Below, one piece after another: positions 38,399 to 47,630 of a stretch of 51,173 bases of DNA. Each line of letters opens with the position of its first letter. Position 1 is the stretch's first letter. Both the position numbers and the translations under genes were made by a program. This DNA is from JBCCFW01 sp039029535 (GTDB taxonomy: Bacteria; Acidobacteriota; JBCCFW01): contig JBCCFW010000033.1 of NCBI GenBank assembly GCA_039029535.1, positions 1 to 51,173 of the forward strand. The letters are read 5' to 3'. Under the pieces are notes generated by a model. The model was given only the letters and a program-made list of their open reading frames with translations. It was not told the origin of the DNA and did not search any database.

Positions 38399-39519
38399 TC
38401 TATCGCCTCCTCTACTCCGAGTGGCTGCGAGACCAGGTCTCGGGCTTCAACGTCTTCGGCTACATCACGTTCCGGGCCGCCATGGCGGCCCTGACCGCGC
38501 TGCTGCTGTCGGTCATGCTCGGCCCCTGGCTCATCGCGCGGCTTCGCGAGTCGCAGATCGGGCAGGAGATCCGGGAGGAGGGTCCGTCGACCCATGCCGC
38601 CAAGTCGGGCACCCCGACCATGGGCGGCCTGCTCATCCTCGTCTCGATCTTCGTGTCGACGCTGTTCTGGGGCGACCTGCAGAACCTGTCGGTCCTGGTC
38701 TGCCTCGGTAGCACCGCGGTTTTCGGCGCCATTGGCTTCATCGACGACTCGCGCAAGGTCCGCGGTCGTCAGAGTCTCGGTCTCACGCCACGTCAGAAGC
38801 TCGTCCTGCAGGTGGTCGCCGCCGCGGGTGTCGGCGCCTTCGTTCTCTGGCAGGCCGAGGTCGGCGCGGTCGACCTGCGCCTGGGCGTCCCCTTCATCAA
38901 GGACTTCACGCCCGACATCAGCTTCTTCTACCTGCCGTTGTCGGTGCTCGTCATCGTGGGAGCGGCCAACGCGGTGAACCTCACCGACGGCCTCGACGGG
39001 CTCGCCATCGGGTCGACCGGGATCGCGTTCACCGCCTACACGGCCGTGGCCTACGTCGTCGGTCACGCCGGCCTCTCGAAGTATCTCGGCGTCCTGCAGG
39101 TCAGCAGCGCGGCCGAGGTGACCGTCTTCTGCGCGTCGGTGGTGGGGGCGGCCCTGGGCTTCCTCTGGTTCAACTGCCCGCCCGCGGCGGTCTTCATGGG
39201 CGACACGGGCTCGATGGGCCTGGGCGGCGCCATCGGCACGGTGGCGGTCGTCATCAAGCAGGAGCTCATGCTCCTCCTGATCGGCGGCCTCTTCGTCATC
39301 GAGGCCCTGTCGGTCATGTTGCAGGTGGCCTCGTTCAAGCTGACCGGGACGCGCATCTTCAAGATGGCGCCGATCCACCATCACTTCGAGGCGCACCGAC
39401 GCGACGTTCCCTCGCGCCTGGCCGGTCACCAGTGGGCCGAGTCTCAGGTGGTCGTGCGCTTCTGGATCCTCGCCATCCTCTTCGCCGTCGTCGGCCTCTC
39501 CTCGCTCAAGGTGCGGTGA
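38395..39519 (+). CDS. mraY: phospho-MurNAc-pentapeptide translocase
   Basis: 374 aa. The GTG at 38395 overlaps the murF stop and follows GGGGGAGG; a longer frame from 38215 is an Arg-rich translation of murF. About ten membrane helices. The catalytic motifs are present: GTPTMGG, FIDDSRK, NAVNLTDGLDGLA, PPAAVFMGDTGS and MAPIHHHFE. It transfers phospho-MurNAc-pentapeptide to undecaprenyl phosphate, giving lipid I. An unusual insertion of about 11 residues (AHRRDVPSRLAGHQ) follows HHHFE before the conserved VVVRFWI helix. Confidence 0.96.
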   Translation: MIYRLLYSEWLRDQVSGFNVFGYITFRAAMAALTALLLSVMLGPWLIARLRESQIGQEIREEGPSTHAAKSGTPTMGGLLILVSIFVSTLFWGDLQNLSVLVCLGSTAVFGAIGFIDDSRKVRGRQSLGLTPRQKLVLQVVAAAGVGAFVLWQAEVGAVDLRLGVPFIKDFTPDISFFYLPLSVLVIVGAANAVNLTDGLDGLAIGSTGIAFTAYTAVAYVVGHAGLSKYLGVLQVSSAAEVTVFCASVVGAALGFLWFNCPPAAVFMGDTGSMGLGGAIGTVAVVIKQELMLLLIGGLFVIEALSVMLQVASFKLTGTRIFKMAPIHHHFEAHRRDVPSRLAGHQWAESQVVVRFWILAILFAVVGLSSLKVR

Positions 39520-40904
39520 TGCGACGCTTTGCCGAAGAGCTGGCCGGCCGTCGCGTGGCCGTGCTCGGGTTCTCCCGCAGCGGTCGTGCCGCTGCGGAGC
39601 TGCTGCTCCTCGTCGGTGCCTCCGTCGTCATCATCGAGCGGGAGGCGAGCTCGGTCGACGAGACCGAGCGCGAGCGGCTCGCCGACCGCGGCGTGCGCTT
39701 CCAGCTCGGAGACCATCACGGTGGTCAGCTCGAAGGCATCGACTACCTCGTCGTCTCTCCGGGCGTGCCTCCGACCGCCCTCCCGTTGGTCGCGGCGACC
39801 GCCGCCGGGATCCCGGTGATGGGTGAGATGGAGCTGTCGACGCGCCTCGCCGTGGGCCGCCTGCTGGCGGTGACCGGCACCAACGGCAAGTCGACGACCG
39901 TCTCGCTCCTGGCGGAGATGCTCTCCTCGGCCGGCCAGGACGCGGTCGCGCTGGGCAACCTCGGCACGCCGCTCTCGCGTCGCTTGGTCGAGGGAGAGCG
40001 ACGCGACGCCGTGCACTGTCTGGAGGTTTCGTCCTTCCAGGCCGAGACACTCTCGAGCGTGCGTCTCGACGGGGTCATCCAGCTCAACATCACGCCGGAC
40101 CACCTCGACCGACACGGCGACCTCGACTCCTACGCCGAGGCCAAGCTCCGCCTGCTCGACCTCCAAGACGGCAACGGCATCGCGGTCCTCGGCGCCGACG
40201 ACGCTCGCCTGCGTGCAGCCGCTGAGCGAGCCCAGGGCCACGTGTTCTGGTTCGGCTTCGGCGAGCTGCCGGGGCCGGGCCTGCGTCTGGTCGACGACGT
40301 CGTGGTCTCGACCCTCGACGACGAGGAGACCGAGGTCTTCCGGGCGAGCTCGCTGTGGTCGAGCGGTCGGGGTGACCTCGCCGATGCCATGGCAGCAGCG
40401 ACTCTCGCGATGGCTTCGGGTGTCGCACCGAAGACCATTCGACGTGCTCTCGATGGCTTCATCGGTCTTCCGCACCGACGACGCGTGCTGCCGCTCGGGA
40501 CGACGGGACCATGCTTCATCGACGACAGCAAGGCGACGAACGTGGCCGCAGCGGTCGCGTCCATCTCCGGGAGCCCCGAGGGTGTCGTGGTGATCCTCGG
40601 CGGTCGGCACGCCGGTGGTGACCTGACGCCCGTCATCGACGCCCTCGCCGAGCGCGACGGGCGTGCGGTGTTGCTCGGACGTGATCGTCCGCAGTTCGAA
40701 GAGACCATCGGTGAGCGCTTGCCCTGGGACGGGGCGACGACGCTCCCGGAAGCCGTGACCCTGGCCGCCGAGGCGGCCGGAGCGGAGGGCACGGTGCTGC
40801 TCGCACCGGCCTGTGCTTCGCTCGACATGTTCACCAACTTCGAGGAGCGAGGCCGGGTCTTCGAGCAGGCCGCTCGTGACTACCTCGCGGACGCGTCGGC
40901 GTGA
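39519..40904 (+). CDS. murD: UDP-MurNAc-L-Ala:D-glutamate ligase
   Basis: 461 aa. ATG 39519 shares one base with the mraY stop (TGATG); a GTG one codon earlier is also possible. N-terminal Rossmann domain (RRVAVLGFSRSGRAAAELL, VVSPGVPP), P-loop TGTNGKS at 119-125, VALGNLGTPL, LEVSSFQAETLSSVR, LNITPDHLDRH, GLPHRRRVLP, DDSKATN and the C-terminal VVVILGGRHAGGDL. These are the expected MurD motifs. It adds D-glutamate to UDP-MurNAc-L-alanine. The stop overlaps the ftsW start (GTGA). Confidence 0.96.
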   Translation: MRRFAEELAGRRVAVLGFSRSGRAAAELLLLVGASVVIIEREASSVDETERERLADRGVRFQLGDHHGGQLEGIDYLVVSPGVPPTALPLVAATAAGIPVMGEMELSTRLAVGRLLAVTGTNGKSTTVSLLAEMLSSAGQDAVALGNLGTPLSRRLVEGERRDAVHCLEVSSFQAETLSSVRLDGVIQLNITPDHLDRHGDLDSYAEAKLRLLDLQDGNGIAVLGADDARLRAAAERAQGHVFWFGFGELPGPGLRLVDDVVVSTLDDEETEVFRASSLWSSGRGDLADAMAAATLAMASGVAPKTIRRALDGFIGLPHRRRVLPLGTTGPCFIDDSKATNVAAAVASISGSPEGVVVILGGRHAGGDLTPVIDALAERDGRAVLLGRDRPQFEETIGERLPWDGATTLPEAVTLAAEAAGAEGTVLLAPACASLDMFTNFEERGRVFEQAARDYLADASA

Positions 40905-42064
40905 GTCGGCGAAAGACCACGCCGGTCGAGGCGAACGACACCGTGACGACGCCGTCGTCGGCGGGGGATCCGTGGATCTTCGGGGTCCTCGTGGCCCTGC
41001 TGCTGCTCGGCGTGCTCATGGTGTACTCGAGCTCGACGGCGGTCAGCCTCGACCGTCACGGCACGCCGCATCACTTCCTGCTCAAGCACTGCGCAGGTCT
41101 GGTCGTGGGGCTGATCGCCATGGTCGGGCTCTGGCGTCTGCCGTACCGGCTGCTCGACAGCTCGGCGATCGTCCACGGGCTGTGGGGTTCGTGCACGCTC
41201 ATGCTGGCGTTCACGCTCACGCAGCCCGAGGTGTCCGGCGCCAGCCGCTGGATCCGCTGGCACGGTCTCTCCCTCCAGCCGTCCGAGCTGGCCAAGATCG
41301 CGGTCATCCTGCTCTGCGCCTTCCAGCTCTCGCGGCGGGCGGATCGTCTCGACGATCCCTGGCGTGGCCTGGCGCCGCCGGTGCTGCTGGTCGGTCAGCT
41401 CGCCTTCCTCGTCGCCTTGCAGCCGGACTTCGGCACGACCGCCATGCTCGTGCTGCTGCTGGTCGTCGCCTGCTTCCTGGCCGGCACGCCCTGGAGCCTG
41501 CTGTTCAAGCTGGCCGGCGGCGCGGTGGCCGTTCTCGGCGTCTACATGATCCAGGAGCCCTACCGCTGGGTGCGGCTCCGAGCCTTCGTCGAGCCGAGCT
41601 TCGATCCGCTGGGGGCCAACTTCCAGCTCCGTCAGGCCCTGATCGCGATCGGCACGGGCGGGCTCGTCGGACGCAGTCACGAAGGGCTCGTGGGCACCGG
41701 CTTCGGCTGCTCGCTCCAGAAGCTGTTCTTCCTGCCCGAGCCCCACACCGACTTCGTCTTCGCCGTCATCGGCGAGGAGCTGGGGCTTTTCGGCACCCTG
41801 CTCGTGCTCGTGCTGCACGGGACCCTGCTCCTGCGGGGCCTGCACGTCGCGGCGATGGCGCCGGATCTCTTCGGTGGGCTCGTCGCCGCCGGCTCCGCCT
41901 GCGTCATCGGCTTGCAGGCGCTGGTCAACATCATGGTCGTGGTCGGCCTGCTGCCGACCAAGGGCATCCCGCTTCCCTTCCTCTCCGCCGGCGGCAGCTC
42001 GTTGCTCGTGTCCTGCATGGCCGGTGGTCTCCTTCTCTCGGTGTCACGTCATGTCGTCCGCTGA
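40901..42064 (+). CDS. ftsW: septal peptidoglycan glycosyltransferase FtsW
   Basis: 387 aa, GTG start overlapping the murD stop. SEDS family with about ten helices. Recognisable elements: MVYSSSTAVSL, SRWIRWHGLSLQPSELAKIAVI, LQPDFGTTAMLVLLL, RLRAFVEPSFDPLGANFQLRQALIAIGTGGLVG, LPEPHTDFVFAVIGEELGL, GLLPTKGIPLPFLSAGGSS. The conserved essential Asp/Glu residues of the large outer loops are retained. It polymerises lipid II at the septum together with FtsI. A 14-bp overlap joins it to murG. Confidence 0.96.
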   Translation: MSRRKTTPVEANDTVTTPSSAGDPWIFGVLVALLLLGVLMVYSSSTAVSLDRHGTPHHFLLKHCAGLVVGLIAMVGLWRLPYRLLDSSAIVHGLWGSCTLMLAFTLTQPEVSGASRWIRWHGLSLQPSELAKIAVILLCAFQLSRRADRLDDPWRGLAPPVLLVGQLAFLVALQPDFGTTAMLVLLLVVACFLAGTPWSLLFKLAGGAVAVLGVYMIQEPYRWVRLRAFVEPSFDPLGANFQLRQALIAIGTGGLVGRSHEGLVGTGFGCSLQKLFFLPEPHTDFVFAVIGEELGLFGTLLVLVLHGTLLLRGLHVAAMAPDLFGGLVAAGSACVIGLQALVNIMVVVGLLPTKGIPLPFLSAGGSSLLVSCMAGGLLLSVSRHVVR

Positions 42065-43163
42065 GCGAGGGAACCTCACCGACGTGGTGCTGACCTGTGG
42101 CGGCACCGGCGGTCACGTGTCACCGGCGGTGGCGATCGCCTCGGAGATCGCGCGGCGGCACGAGGGGGTCGCGCTCTCCTTCATCGTGCGCCCCGACAGC
42201 TACGAGTCGCGCGCGCTGGGTCAGGCGGGCTACGAGCTCGACCTCCTGTCGGTCGGTCGGCTCGTCGGTCAGTCGGTGACTCGCACCCTGAAGACGCTGG
42301 TCGGCTTGCCCCTGGCAGTGCTGTCGGCCCGGAAGATGCTGCGACGGCGCCGTCCGCAGGTGGTCATCGGCACGGGTGGCTTCGTGTCGGGTCCGGCCAT
42401 GCTCGCGGCCGCGCTCTCCGGCTTCCCGACGCTGGTTCACGAGCAGAACGCCGTGGCCGGCCTGACCAACCGAGTGCTCGCCAAGGTCGTGTCGAAGGTC
42501 GCGCTGAGCCATCCGCGCGCCTCCGCGCCGAGCAAGATGACGCTCACCGGCAATCCGGTGCGCCCCGAGTTCTTCTCGATCGCTCCCTGGGAGGAGCGCA
42601 CGCCCTTCCGCCTGCTGATCATGGGGGGGTCTCAAGGAGCGGTGGCGCTCAACCGGACGGTGTTGGCGGCCGCGCCGCTGCTGGCCGACCTGGAAGGGCG
42701 GCTCGAGATCGTCTGGCAGTGCGGGCAGCGTCACGGCGACGCCATGCGCGCCGAGGCCGAGAGGCTGGGCGTGTCGCTGCTGCACGTGCGGCCCTTCCTC
42801 GACGACGTCGCCGAGGAGCTCGAGCGTGCTCAACTCGTCGCTTGTCGTGCCGGTGCTTCGACGGTCTCGGAGATCTGCGCGGCGGGCCGTCCGTCCATCC
42901 TGGTGCCCTTCCCGGCAGCGGCGGGCGATCACCAGACGGCCAACGCCAAGGCGATGGAAGAGGCCGGGGCTGCCGAGCTCCGGCCGGAGAGCGAGCTGAC
43001 TCCCGAGTGGCTGGCGCAGCGCGTGCGCGCGCTGGTCGAAGACCCGACTCCGCTCAGCGTCATGGCCCAGGCGGCGTCGCAGCTCGCGCGCCCCGACGCG
43101 GCCGGCGACATCGCCGACCTGGCGGAGGCCATCGCGCGACCGATGGAGAGGAGGGCCGCATGA
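42051..43163 (+). CDS. murG: lipid II synthase (undecaprenyl-PP-MurNAc-pentapeptide GlcNAc transferase)
   Basis: 370 aa; the ATG at 42051 lies 14 bp inside ftsW. GT28 fold with the phosphate-binding loops CGGTGGH (16-22) and GTGGFVSGP, HEQNAVAGLTNR, LLIMGGSQGAVALNR, LVACRAGASTVSEICAAGRPSILVPFPAAAGDHQTANA. The GDHQ and GAST motifs form the donor-binding site for UDP-GlcNAc. It converts lipid I into lipid II on the inner face of the membrane. The stop overlaps murC (ATGA). Confidence 0.96.
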   Translation: MSSAERGNLTDVVLTCGGTGGHVSPAVAIASEIARRHEGVALSFIVRPDSYESRALGQAGYELDLLSVGRLVGQSVTRTLKTLVGLPLAVLSARKMLRRRRPQVVIGTGGFVSGPAMLAAALSGFPTLVHEQNAVAGLTNRVLAKVVSKVALSHPRASAPSKMTLTGNPVRPEFFSIAPWEERTPFRLLIMGGSQGAVALNRTVLAAAPLLADLEGRLEIVWQCGQRHGDAMRAEAERLGVSLLHVRPFLDDVAEELERAQLVACRAGASTVSEICAAGRPSILVPFPAAAGDHQTANAKAMEEAGAAELRPESELTPEWLAQRVRALVEDPTPLSVMAQAASQLARPDAAGDIADLAEAIARPMERRAA

Positions 43164-44566
43164 GCGAGCACTCCTACCCGCGCTTCCGTCGGATCCACTT
43201 CGTGGGCATCGGCGGCATCGGCATGAGCGGCATCGCCGAGCTCCTGGCCAACCTCGGTTACGCCGTGTCGGGCTCGGACCTCAACGAGACGGCGGTGACC
43301 CGACGCCTCGTCGAGCACGGCGCGACCGTGTTCAAGGGCCACGACGCCTCGCAGGTCGAAGGGACCGACGTGGTGGTCGTGAGCTCGGCGGTGACCGACG
43401 CGAACCCGGAAGTGCGTCGCGCCCGCGAGCTCGCCATCCCGGTCATCCCCCGTGCCGAGATGCTGGCCGAGCTCATGCGGCTCAAGTACGGCATCGCCGT
43501 GGCCGGCTCGCACGGCAAGACGACGACGACCTCACTGGTGGCGGCGGTCGTTCACGGAGCCGGCCTCGACCCGACGGTGGTCGTCGGCGGACGGCTCGCC
43601 GCCCTGGGCACCAACGCCCTGCTCGGCCACGGTCGCTTCCTGGTCTGCGAGGCCGACGAGAGCGACGGTTCCTTCCTCAAGCTCTCGCCGACCATCGCGG
43701 TCGTGACCAACGTCGACCTCGAGCATCTCGAGGCCTACGCCGACGACGTCGCGCAGCTCGAGACCGCCTTCGTCGACTTCTGCAACGCCGTCCCGTTCTA
43801 CGGTGCGGCCATCGTCTGCCAGGACGACCCGCGCCTGCGCGCGCTGCTGCCACGCATCGAGAGGCGGGTCGTGACCTACGGCGAGTCGGCCGGTGCCGAG
43901 CTGTCGCTGCGCGACCTCACCATCGCCGACGGCAAGACCTGTTTCACGGCCTTCCACCGTGGCGACGAGCTCGGTCGCATCGAGCTCGGCAGCCCCGGAC
44001 GTCACTTTGCCCTCAACGCGCTCGCGGCGCTGGCGGTGGCCCTGGAGCTCGACCTGCCCTTCGAGGAGGCTGCCCGGTCACTGGCCGGCTTCCAGGGCGT
44101 CGATCGTCGGCTCAGCCATCGTGGCGAAGTCGACGGCGTGACGGTCATCGACGACTACGGACATCACCCGACCGAGATCGCGGTGACGCTGGAAGCCCTC
44201 CGCAACGGGCACTCGCCACGACGTCTCATCGCCATCTTCCAGCCGCACCGCTACTCACGCGTGCAGCGGCTGCTCGAAGACTTCGGCGGCTGCTTCCATC
44301 ACGCCGATCACGTCATCACCTGTCCGGTGCACGCGGCGGGCGAAGCGCCGATCGAGGGCGTCGACTCCGAGGCCCTCGCCGAGAGTCTCGGACGTCACGG
44401 TCATCGGGACGTCGTGCTCGCCGAGAGCGTCGATGACGCCGTGCGTCAGGCTCTCGAGCTGGCGAGCGAGGGCGACCTCGTCGTGACCCTCGGTGCCGGG
44501 GACGTCACCCGGGCGGCCGATGCCATCGTCGCCGGGCTGAAGGACCGCGCGGGGGAGAGCTCATGA
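43160..44566 (+). CDS. murC: UDP-MurNAc:L-alanine ligase
   Basis: 468 aa, ATG with GAGGAGGG upstream. N-terminal Rossmann domain HFVGIGGIGMSGIAELL and GSDLNE, P-loop GSHGKTTT at 116-123, VCEADESDGSFLKLSP, VTNVDLEHLEAY, and the C-terminal DDYGHHPTEIAVTLEALR, FQPHRYSRVQRLLEDF and GAGDVTR motifs. It attaches L-alanine to UDP-MurNAc, the first amino acid of the stem peptide. Overlaps murG and murB by 4 bp each. Confidence 0.96.
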   Translation: MSEHSYPRFRRIHFVGIGGIGMSGIAELLANLGYAVSGSDLNETAVTRRLVEHGATVFKGHDASQVEGTDVVVVSSAVTDANPEVRRARELAIPVIPRAEMLAELMRLKYGIAVAGSHGKTTTTSLVAAVVHGAGLDPTVVVGGRLAALGTNALLGHGRFLVCEADESDGSFLKLSPTIAVVTNVDLEHLEAYADDVAQLETAFVDFCNAVPFYGAAIVCQDDPRLRALLPRIERRVVTYGESAGAELSLRDLTIADGKTCFTAFHRGDELGRIELGSPGRHFALNALAALAVALELDLPFEEAARSLAGFQGVDRRLSHRGEVDGVTVIDDYGHHPTEIAVTLEALRNGHSPRRLIAIFQPHRYSRVQRLLEDFGGCFHHADHVITCPVHAAGEAPIEGVDSEALAESLGRHGHRDVVLAESVDDAVRQALELASEGDLVVTLGAGDVTRAADAIVAGLKDRAGESS

Positions 44567-45504
44567 CCCGGCGCGAGATGCAGGACCTGGCCGTGCGACT
44601 CGGTCAGGAGCACGGAGCGGGCGTGGAGCTCGACGCCGCGCTGGCGCCGCGCCTGTCCATGCGCGTGGGCGGTCGTGCTGCGGCCATCATCGAGCCGCGT
44701 GGGGCCGAAGAGGTCGCGTCGCTGGTGGAAGCGTTGCGGGCCGTGTCCGCGCCGCATCACCTTCTCGGTGGCGGGAGCAACGTGCTCGCCGACGACGGTG
44801 ACCTCGACTTCCTCGTCGTGCAGGTGCCGGCCGATGCGTCCAGCGTGAGCATCGACGACGTGCTGCTGCGGGTCGGTGCCGGCGTGAAGCTGGCGGTGGT
44901 CCTGCGCGAAGCGGCGAAGGCGGGCCTGTCGGGGCTCGAGTGGGCGGCGGGCCTGCCCGGAACGATCGGTGGGGCGGTCTTCGGAAACGCCGGGGCCTTC
45001 GGCGGCGAGATCGGCCCGTCCGTGCGCGAGGTGGCTCTCCTCGACGCCCAGGGCGTGCTGCGTCGTCATCGCCCGGAGCCGAACGACTTCGCCTACCGGC
45101 ACAGCTTCGTCCGCGAGGGCGAGCTCGTGCTCGAGGTCGAGCTGGAGCTCGAGCGCAGCACCCCCGAGGCGGTGCGCGACGAGATGAACCGGGTCAACAC
45201 GCAGCGTTCGGCGAGCCAACCGAAGGGCGGTCACTCTTCGGGCTGCGTGTTCAAGAACCCCGAAGGTGGTCAGGCCGGCCGCCTCATCGACGAGTGTGGT
45301 CTCAAGGGACGTCGCGCCGGCGGCGTCCACGTGTCGGAGGCCCACGGCAACTTCTTCATCAACGACGGTGACGCCACCGCGGCCGACATCCACGCGCTCA
45401 TCACGACCGTGCGTGACGAGGTGCGTCGGCAGCGGGGCATCGAGCTCGAGTGCGAGCTGCGTCACTGGGGCCCGCGTGACGACGGAGAAGGGGGGACGTC
45501 GTGA
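44563..45504 (+). CDS. murB: UDP-N-acetylenolpyruvoylglucosamine reductase
   Basis: 313 aa. FAD-binding PCMH fold: SMRVGGRAAAIIEPRGAEE, LGGGSNVLADD, GLEWAAGLPGTIGGAVFGNAGAFGGEI, FAYRHSFVRE, and the C-terminal substrate domain with HSSGCVFKNPEGGQAGRLIDECGLKG and VSEAHGNFFIN. It reduces UDP-GlcNAc-enolpyruvate to UDP-MurNAc with NADPH. The residue aligned with the proton-donor serine of the Escherichia coli enzyme (Ser229) is Cys228. Final Glu for catalysis is probably in GIELECELRHWG. Overlaps murC and ftsQ by 4 bp each. Confidence 0.95.
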   Translation: MTRREMQDLAVRLGQEHGAGVELDAALAPRLSMRVGGRAAAIIEPRGAEEVASLVEALRAVSAPHHLLGGGSNVLADDGDLDFLVVQVPADASSVSIDDVLLRVGAGVKLAVVLREAAKAGLSGLEWAAGLPGTIGGAVFGNAGAFGGEIGPSVREVALLDAQGVLRRHRPEPNDFAYRHSFVREGELVLEVELELERSTPEAVRDEMNRVNTQRSASQPKGGHSSGCVFKNPEGGQAGRLIDECGLKGRRAGGVHVSEAHGNFFINDGDATAADIHALITTVRDEVRRQRGIELECELRHWGPRDDGEGGTS

Positions 45505-46331
45505 GTCGACGTCGACCTGCCCGTCGCTACTGGGGCTCGGCTTGGCTCGGGCCGGTGCCGCTCGTCCCGCCGCGGGGACCGCTCGTTCGCGAGGGCTTCC
45601 TGCGCGTGGGGTTGCAGGTGGCACTGGTCACCGCGCTCTTCCTCTTCGGCTCGGAGCTCTGGCACCAGTTGTCGACGGCGGAGCTGTTCCGCGTGCGGGA
45701 GCTGCGCTTCTCGGGGGTCGTGCAGGCCGACGAGAAGAGGCTGGCCCGGCTGGCGGATGCCGAGGGGCAGGCGAACCTGCTCGCTCTGGACCTCGACGGG
45801 TTGCGGCAGCGCTTGCTCGCCGAACCGTGGATCGAACAGGCGCGGCTGGCACGCAGTCTCCCCGACCTCCTCTTGGTGGACGTCGTGGAGCGCGAGGCCG
45901 TCGCCTGGGAAGCGCGGGAGGACGAGGTCCTCCTGCTCGACGCCTCCGGACGCCCCATCGTGCGCGTCGCGGAGGCACCGGCGTCCCTGCCCGAGATCGT
46001 CTTGCCCACCGAGCATCGGGCACGACGACCGTTGGCGACGGAGACGCTCTCCGCCTACCGCGCTGCGCGCGATCACCTGCCGACCCCGGAGCGACTCGAG
46101 CTCGGGGAGGGAGGTGGCTGGACGCTGAGCACGGCAGGGCTGCCGCCCATTCACTTGAACGGACCGGAGTCGGTCACGCGACTCACCCGCTTCCTCCAGG
46201 GGGCGCGTCCCTGGATGACCGATCGGGCAGCCGTCTCCCACCTCGACGCGAGGTGGCGGGGACGGGTGCACGTCGGCCTGCACGACGCGGGTTCACGACA
46301 TCGTTTGCTTGGCCACTCCATCGATGGATGA
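45501..46331 (+). CDS. ftsQ: cell division protein FtsQ
   Basis: 276 aa, GTG start overlapping murB. A basic cytoplasmic N-terminus is followed by one transmembrane segment (about 34-54, VGLQVALVTALFLFGSELWHQ), then a POTRA domain (about 60-130: FRVRELRFSGVVQADEKRLARLA, LLALDLDGLRQRLLAEPWIEQARLARSLPDLLLVDVVEREAVAWE) and a beta domain. This is the FtsQ/DivIB plan. It links the Z-ring to the FtsL/FtsB/FtsW/FtsI complex. 30 bp separate it from ftsA. Confidence 0.92.
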   Translation: MSRRRPARRYWGSAWLGPVPLVPPRGPLVREGFLRVGLQVALVTALFLFGSELWHQLSTAELFRVRELRFSGVVQADEKRLARLADAEGQANLLALDLDGLRQRLLAEPWIEQARLARSLPDLLLVDVVEREAVAWEAREDEVLLLDASGRPIVRVAEAPASLPEIVLPTEHRARRPLATETLSAYRAARDHLPTPERLELGEGGGWTLSTAGLPPIHLNGPESVTRLTRFLQGARPWMTDRAAVSHLDARWRGRVHVGLHDAGSRHRLLGHSIDG

Positions 46332-46361
46332 CAAGACCTTCTCGGAAGAGGAGCTAGCGAC

Positions 46362-47630
46362 ATGAGCAAGAACAGGGAACACGTGGTCGGCCTCGACATC
46401 GGCACGTCCAACATCCGGGTGGTCATCGCCGCCGCCGGAGAGGACGGAGGGCTCGACGTCGTGGGCATCGGCCGCTCGGCGAGCAAGGGCTTGCGGCGCG
46501 GCGTGGTGGTCAATCTCGACGCGACCGTCGAGGCCATCCGCGGTGCCGTGGAGGAGGCCGAGCTCATGGCCGGGCTCCCGGTCACCGCGGCTCACGTCGG
46601 CGTGGCCGGCGTGCACGTGAAGGGTCTCAACAGCCGGGGCGTCGTGGCGGTCGCGCGCAAGGACCAGCGCATCACCGACGACGAGATCGACCGGGTACTC
46701 GACGCGGCCAAGGCCATCCAGGTGCCGCGCGACCGGGAGATCCTCCACGTGCTGCCACAGGACTTCACGGTCGACGACCAGGACGGCGTGGCCGATCCGG
46801 CGGGCATGCAGGGGGCGCGGCTCGAGGCTGACGTCCACGTCGTGACCGCCGGGCTCACCGCGACGCAGAACCTCATCACCTGCGCCAATCGCGCGGGCAT
46901 CGAGGTGGAGTCGCTGGCGCTCGAGAGCCTGGCGTCGGGCGAGTGCGTCCTCAACGACGACGAGAAGGAACTCGGCGTCGCCCTCGTCGACATCGGCGGC
47001 GGCACGACCGACCTCGCGGTCTACGAGCGTGGCGCGCTCTGGCACGTCGCCACGCTCCCGGTCGGTGGTGATCACTTCACCAACGACATCGCAGTGGGCC
47101 TCCGCACTCCGATCCCGGAGGCGGAGGCCCTCAAGAAGCGTCATGGCCATGCGCTGTCGGCGCTGCTTCCGGATGATGCCTCGGTGGACGTCCCCTCGGT
47201 GGGAGGCCGTGCTCCGCGCACGCTCTCGCTACAGGTGCTCGCCGAGATCATCCAGCCGCGAGCCGAGGAGATCTTCGGCTTGGTCCGGGAGGAGCTCGAC
47301 CGCGCCGGCTATGGCAAGTCCGTTCATTCCGGCGTCGTCCTCACGGGCGGGGCCGTCAACATGCCGGGCACCGTCGAGGTGGCCGAGCAGGTCTTCGACC
47401 TGCCGGTCCGTCGGGGGATGCCCAAGGGCATCGGTGGGTTGGTCGACGTCGTCGCCACGCCTGCCTTCGCCACGGCGGTGGGGCTCACCCTCTGGGGTCG
47501 TTCCCGTCAGCAGGGAGCGCGTCCCGCCGCCACCGGGTTCTCACTGGGCCGAGTCGGCAACCGCTTCAAGGAGTGGCTCGCCGAGATCTTCGTTCCCGCA
47601 GCGGCTGTGGGAGGGAGGAGGGGCCGGTGA
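46362..47630 (+). CDS. ftsA: cell division protein FtsA
   Basis: 422 aa; ATG with AAGAGGAG 8 bp upstream. Actin-like ATPase: phosphate loop GLDIGTSNIRVV, 1C-domain segment GLPVTAAHVGVAGVHVKG, ALVDIGGGTTDLAVY, TLPVGGDHFTNDIA, VVLTGGAVNMPGTVEVAEQVF. The C-terminus has the amphipathic membrane-targeting helix RVGNRFKEWLAEIF. FtsA tethers FtsZ filaments to the membrane and recruits later division proteins. Unlike in most of this cluster, a 205-bp gap follows before ftsZ. Confidence 0.96.
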   Translation: MSKNREHVVGLDIGTSNIRVVIAAAGEDGGLDVVGIGRSASKGLRRGVVVNLDATVEAIRGAVEEAELMAGLPVTAAHVGVAGVHVKGLNSRGVVAVARKDQRITDDEIDRVLDAAKAIQVPRDREILHVLPQDFTVDDQDGVADPAGMQGARLEADVHVVTAGLTATQNLITCANRAGIEVESLALESLASGECVLNDDEKELGVALVDIGGGTTDLAVYERGALWHVATLPVGGDHFTNDIAVGLRTPIPEAEALKKRHGHALSALLPDDASVDVPSVGGRAPRTLSLQVLAEIIQPRAEEIFGLVREELDRAGYGKSVHSGVVLTGGAVNMPGTVEVAEQVFDLPVRRGMPKGIGGLVDVVATPAFATAVGLTLWGRSRQQGARPAATGFSLGRVGNRFKEWLAEIFVPAAAVGGRRGR

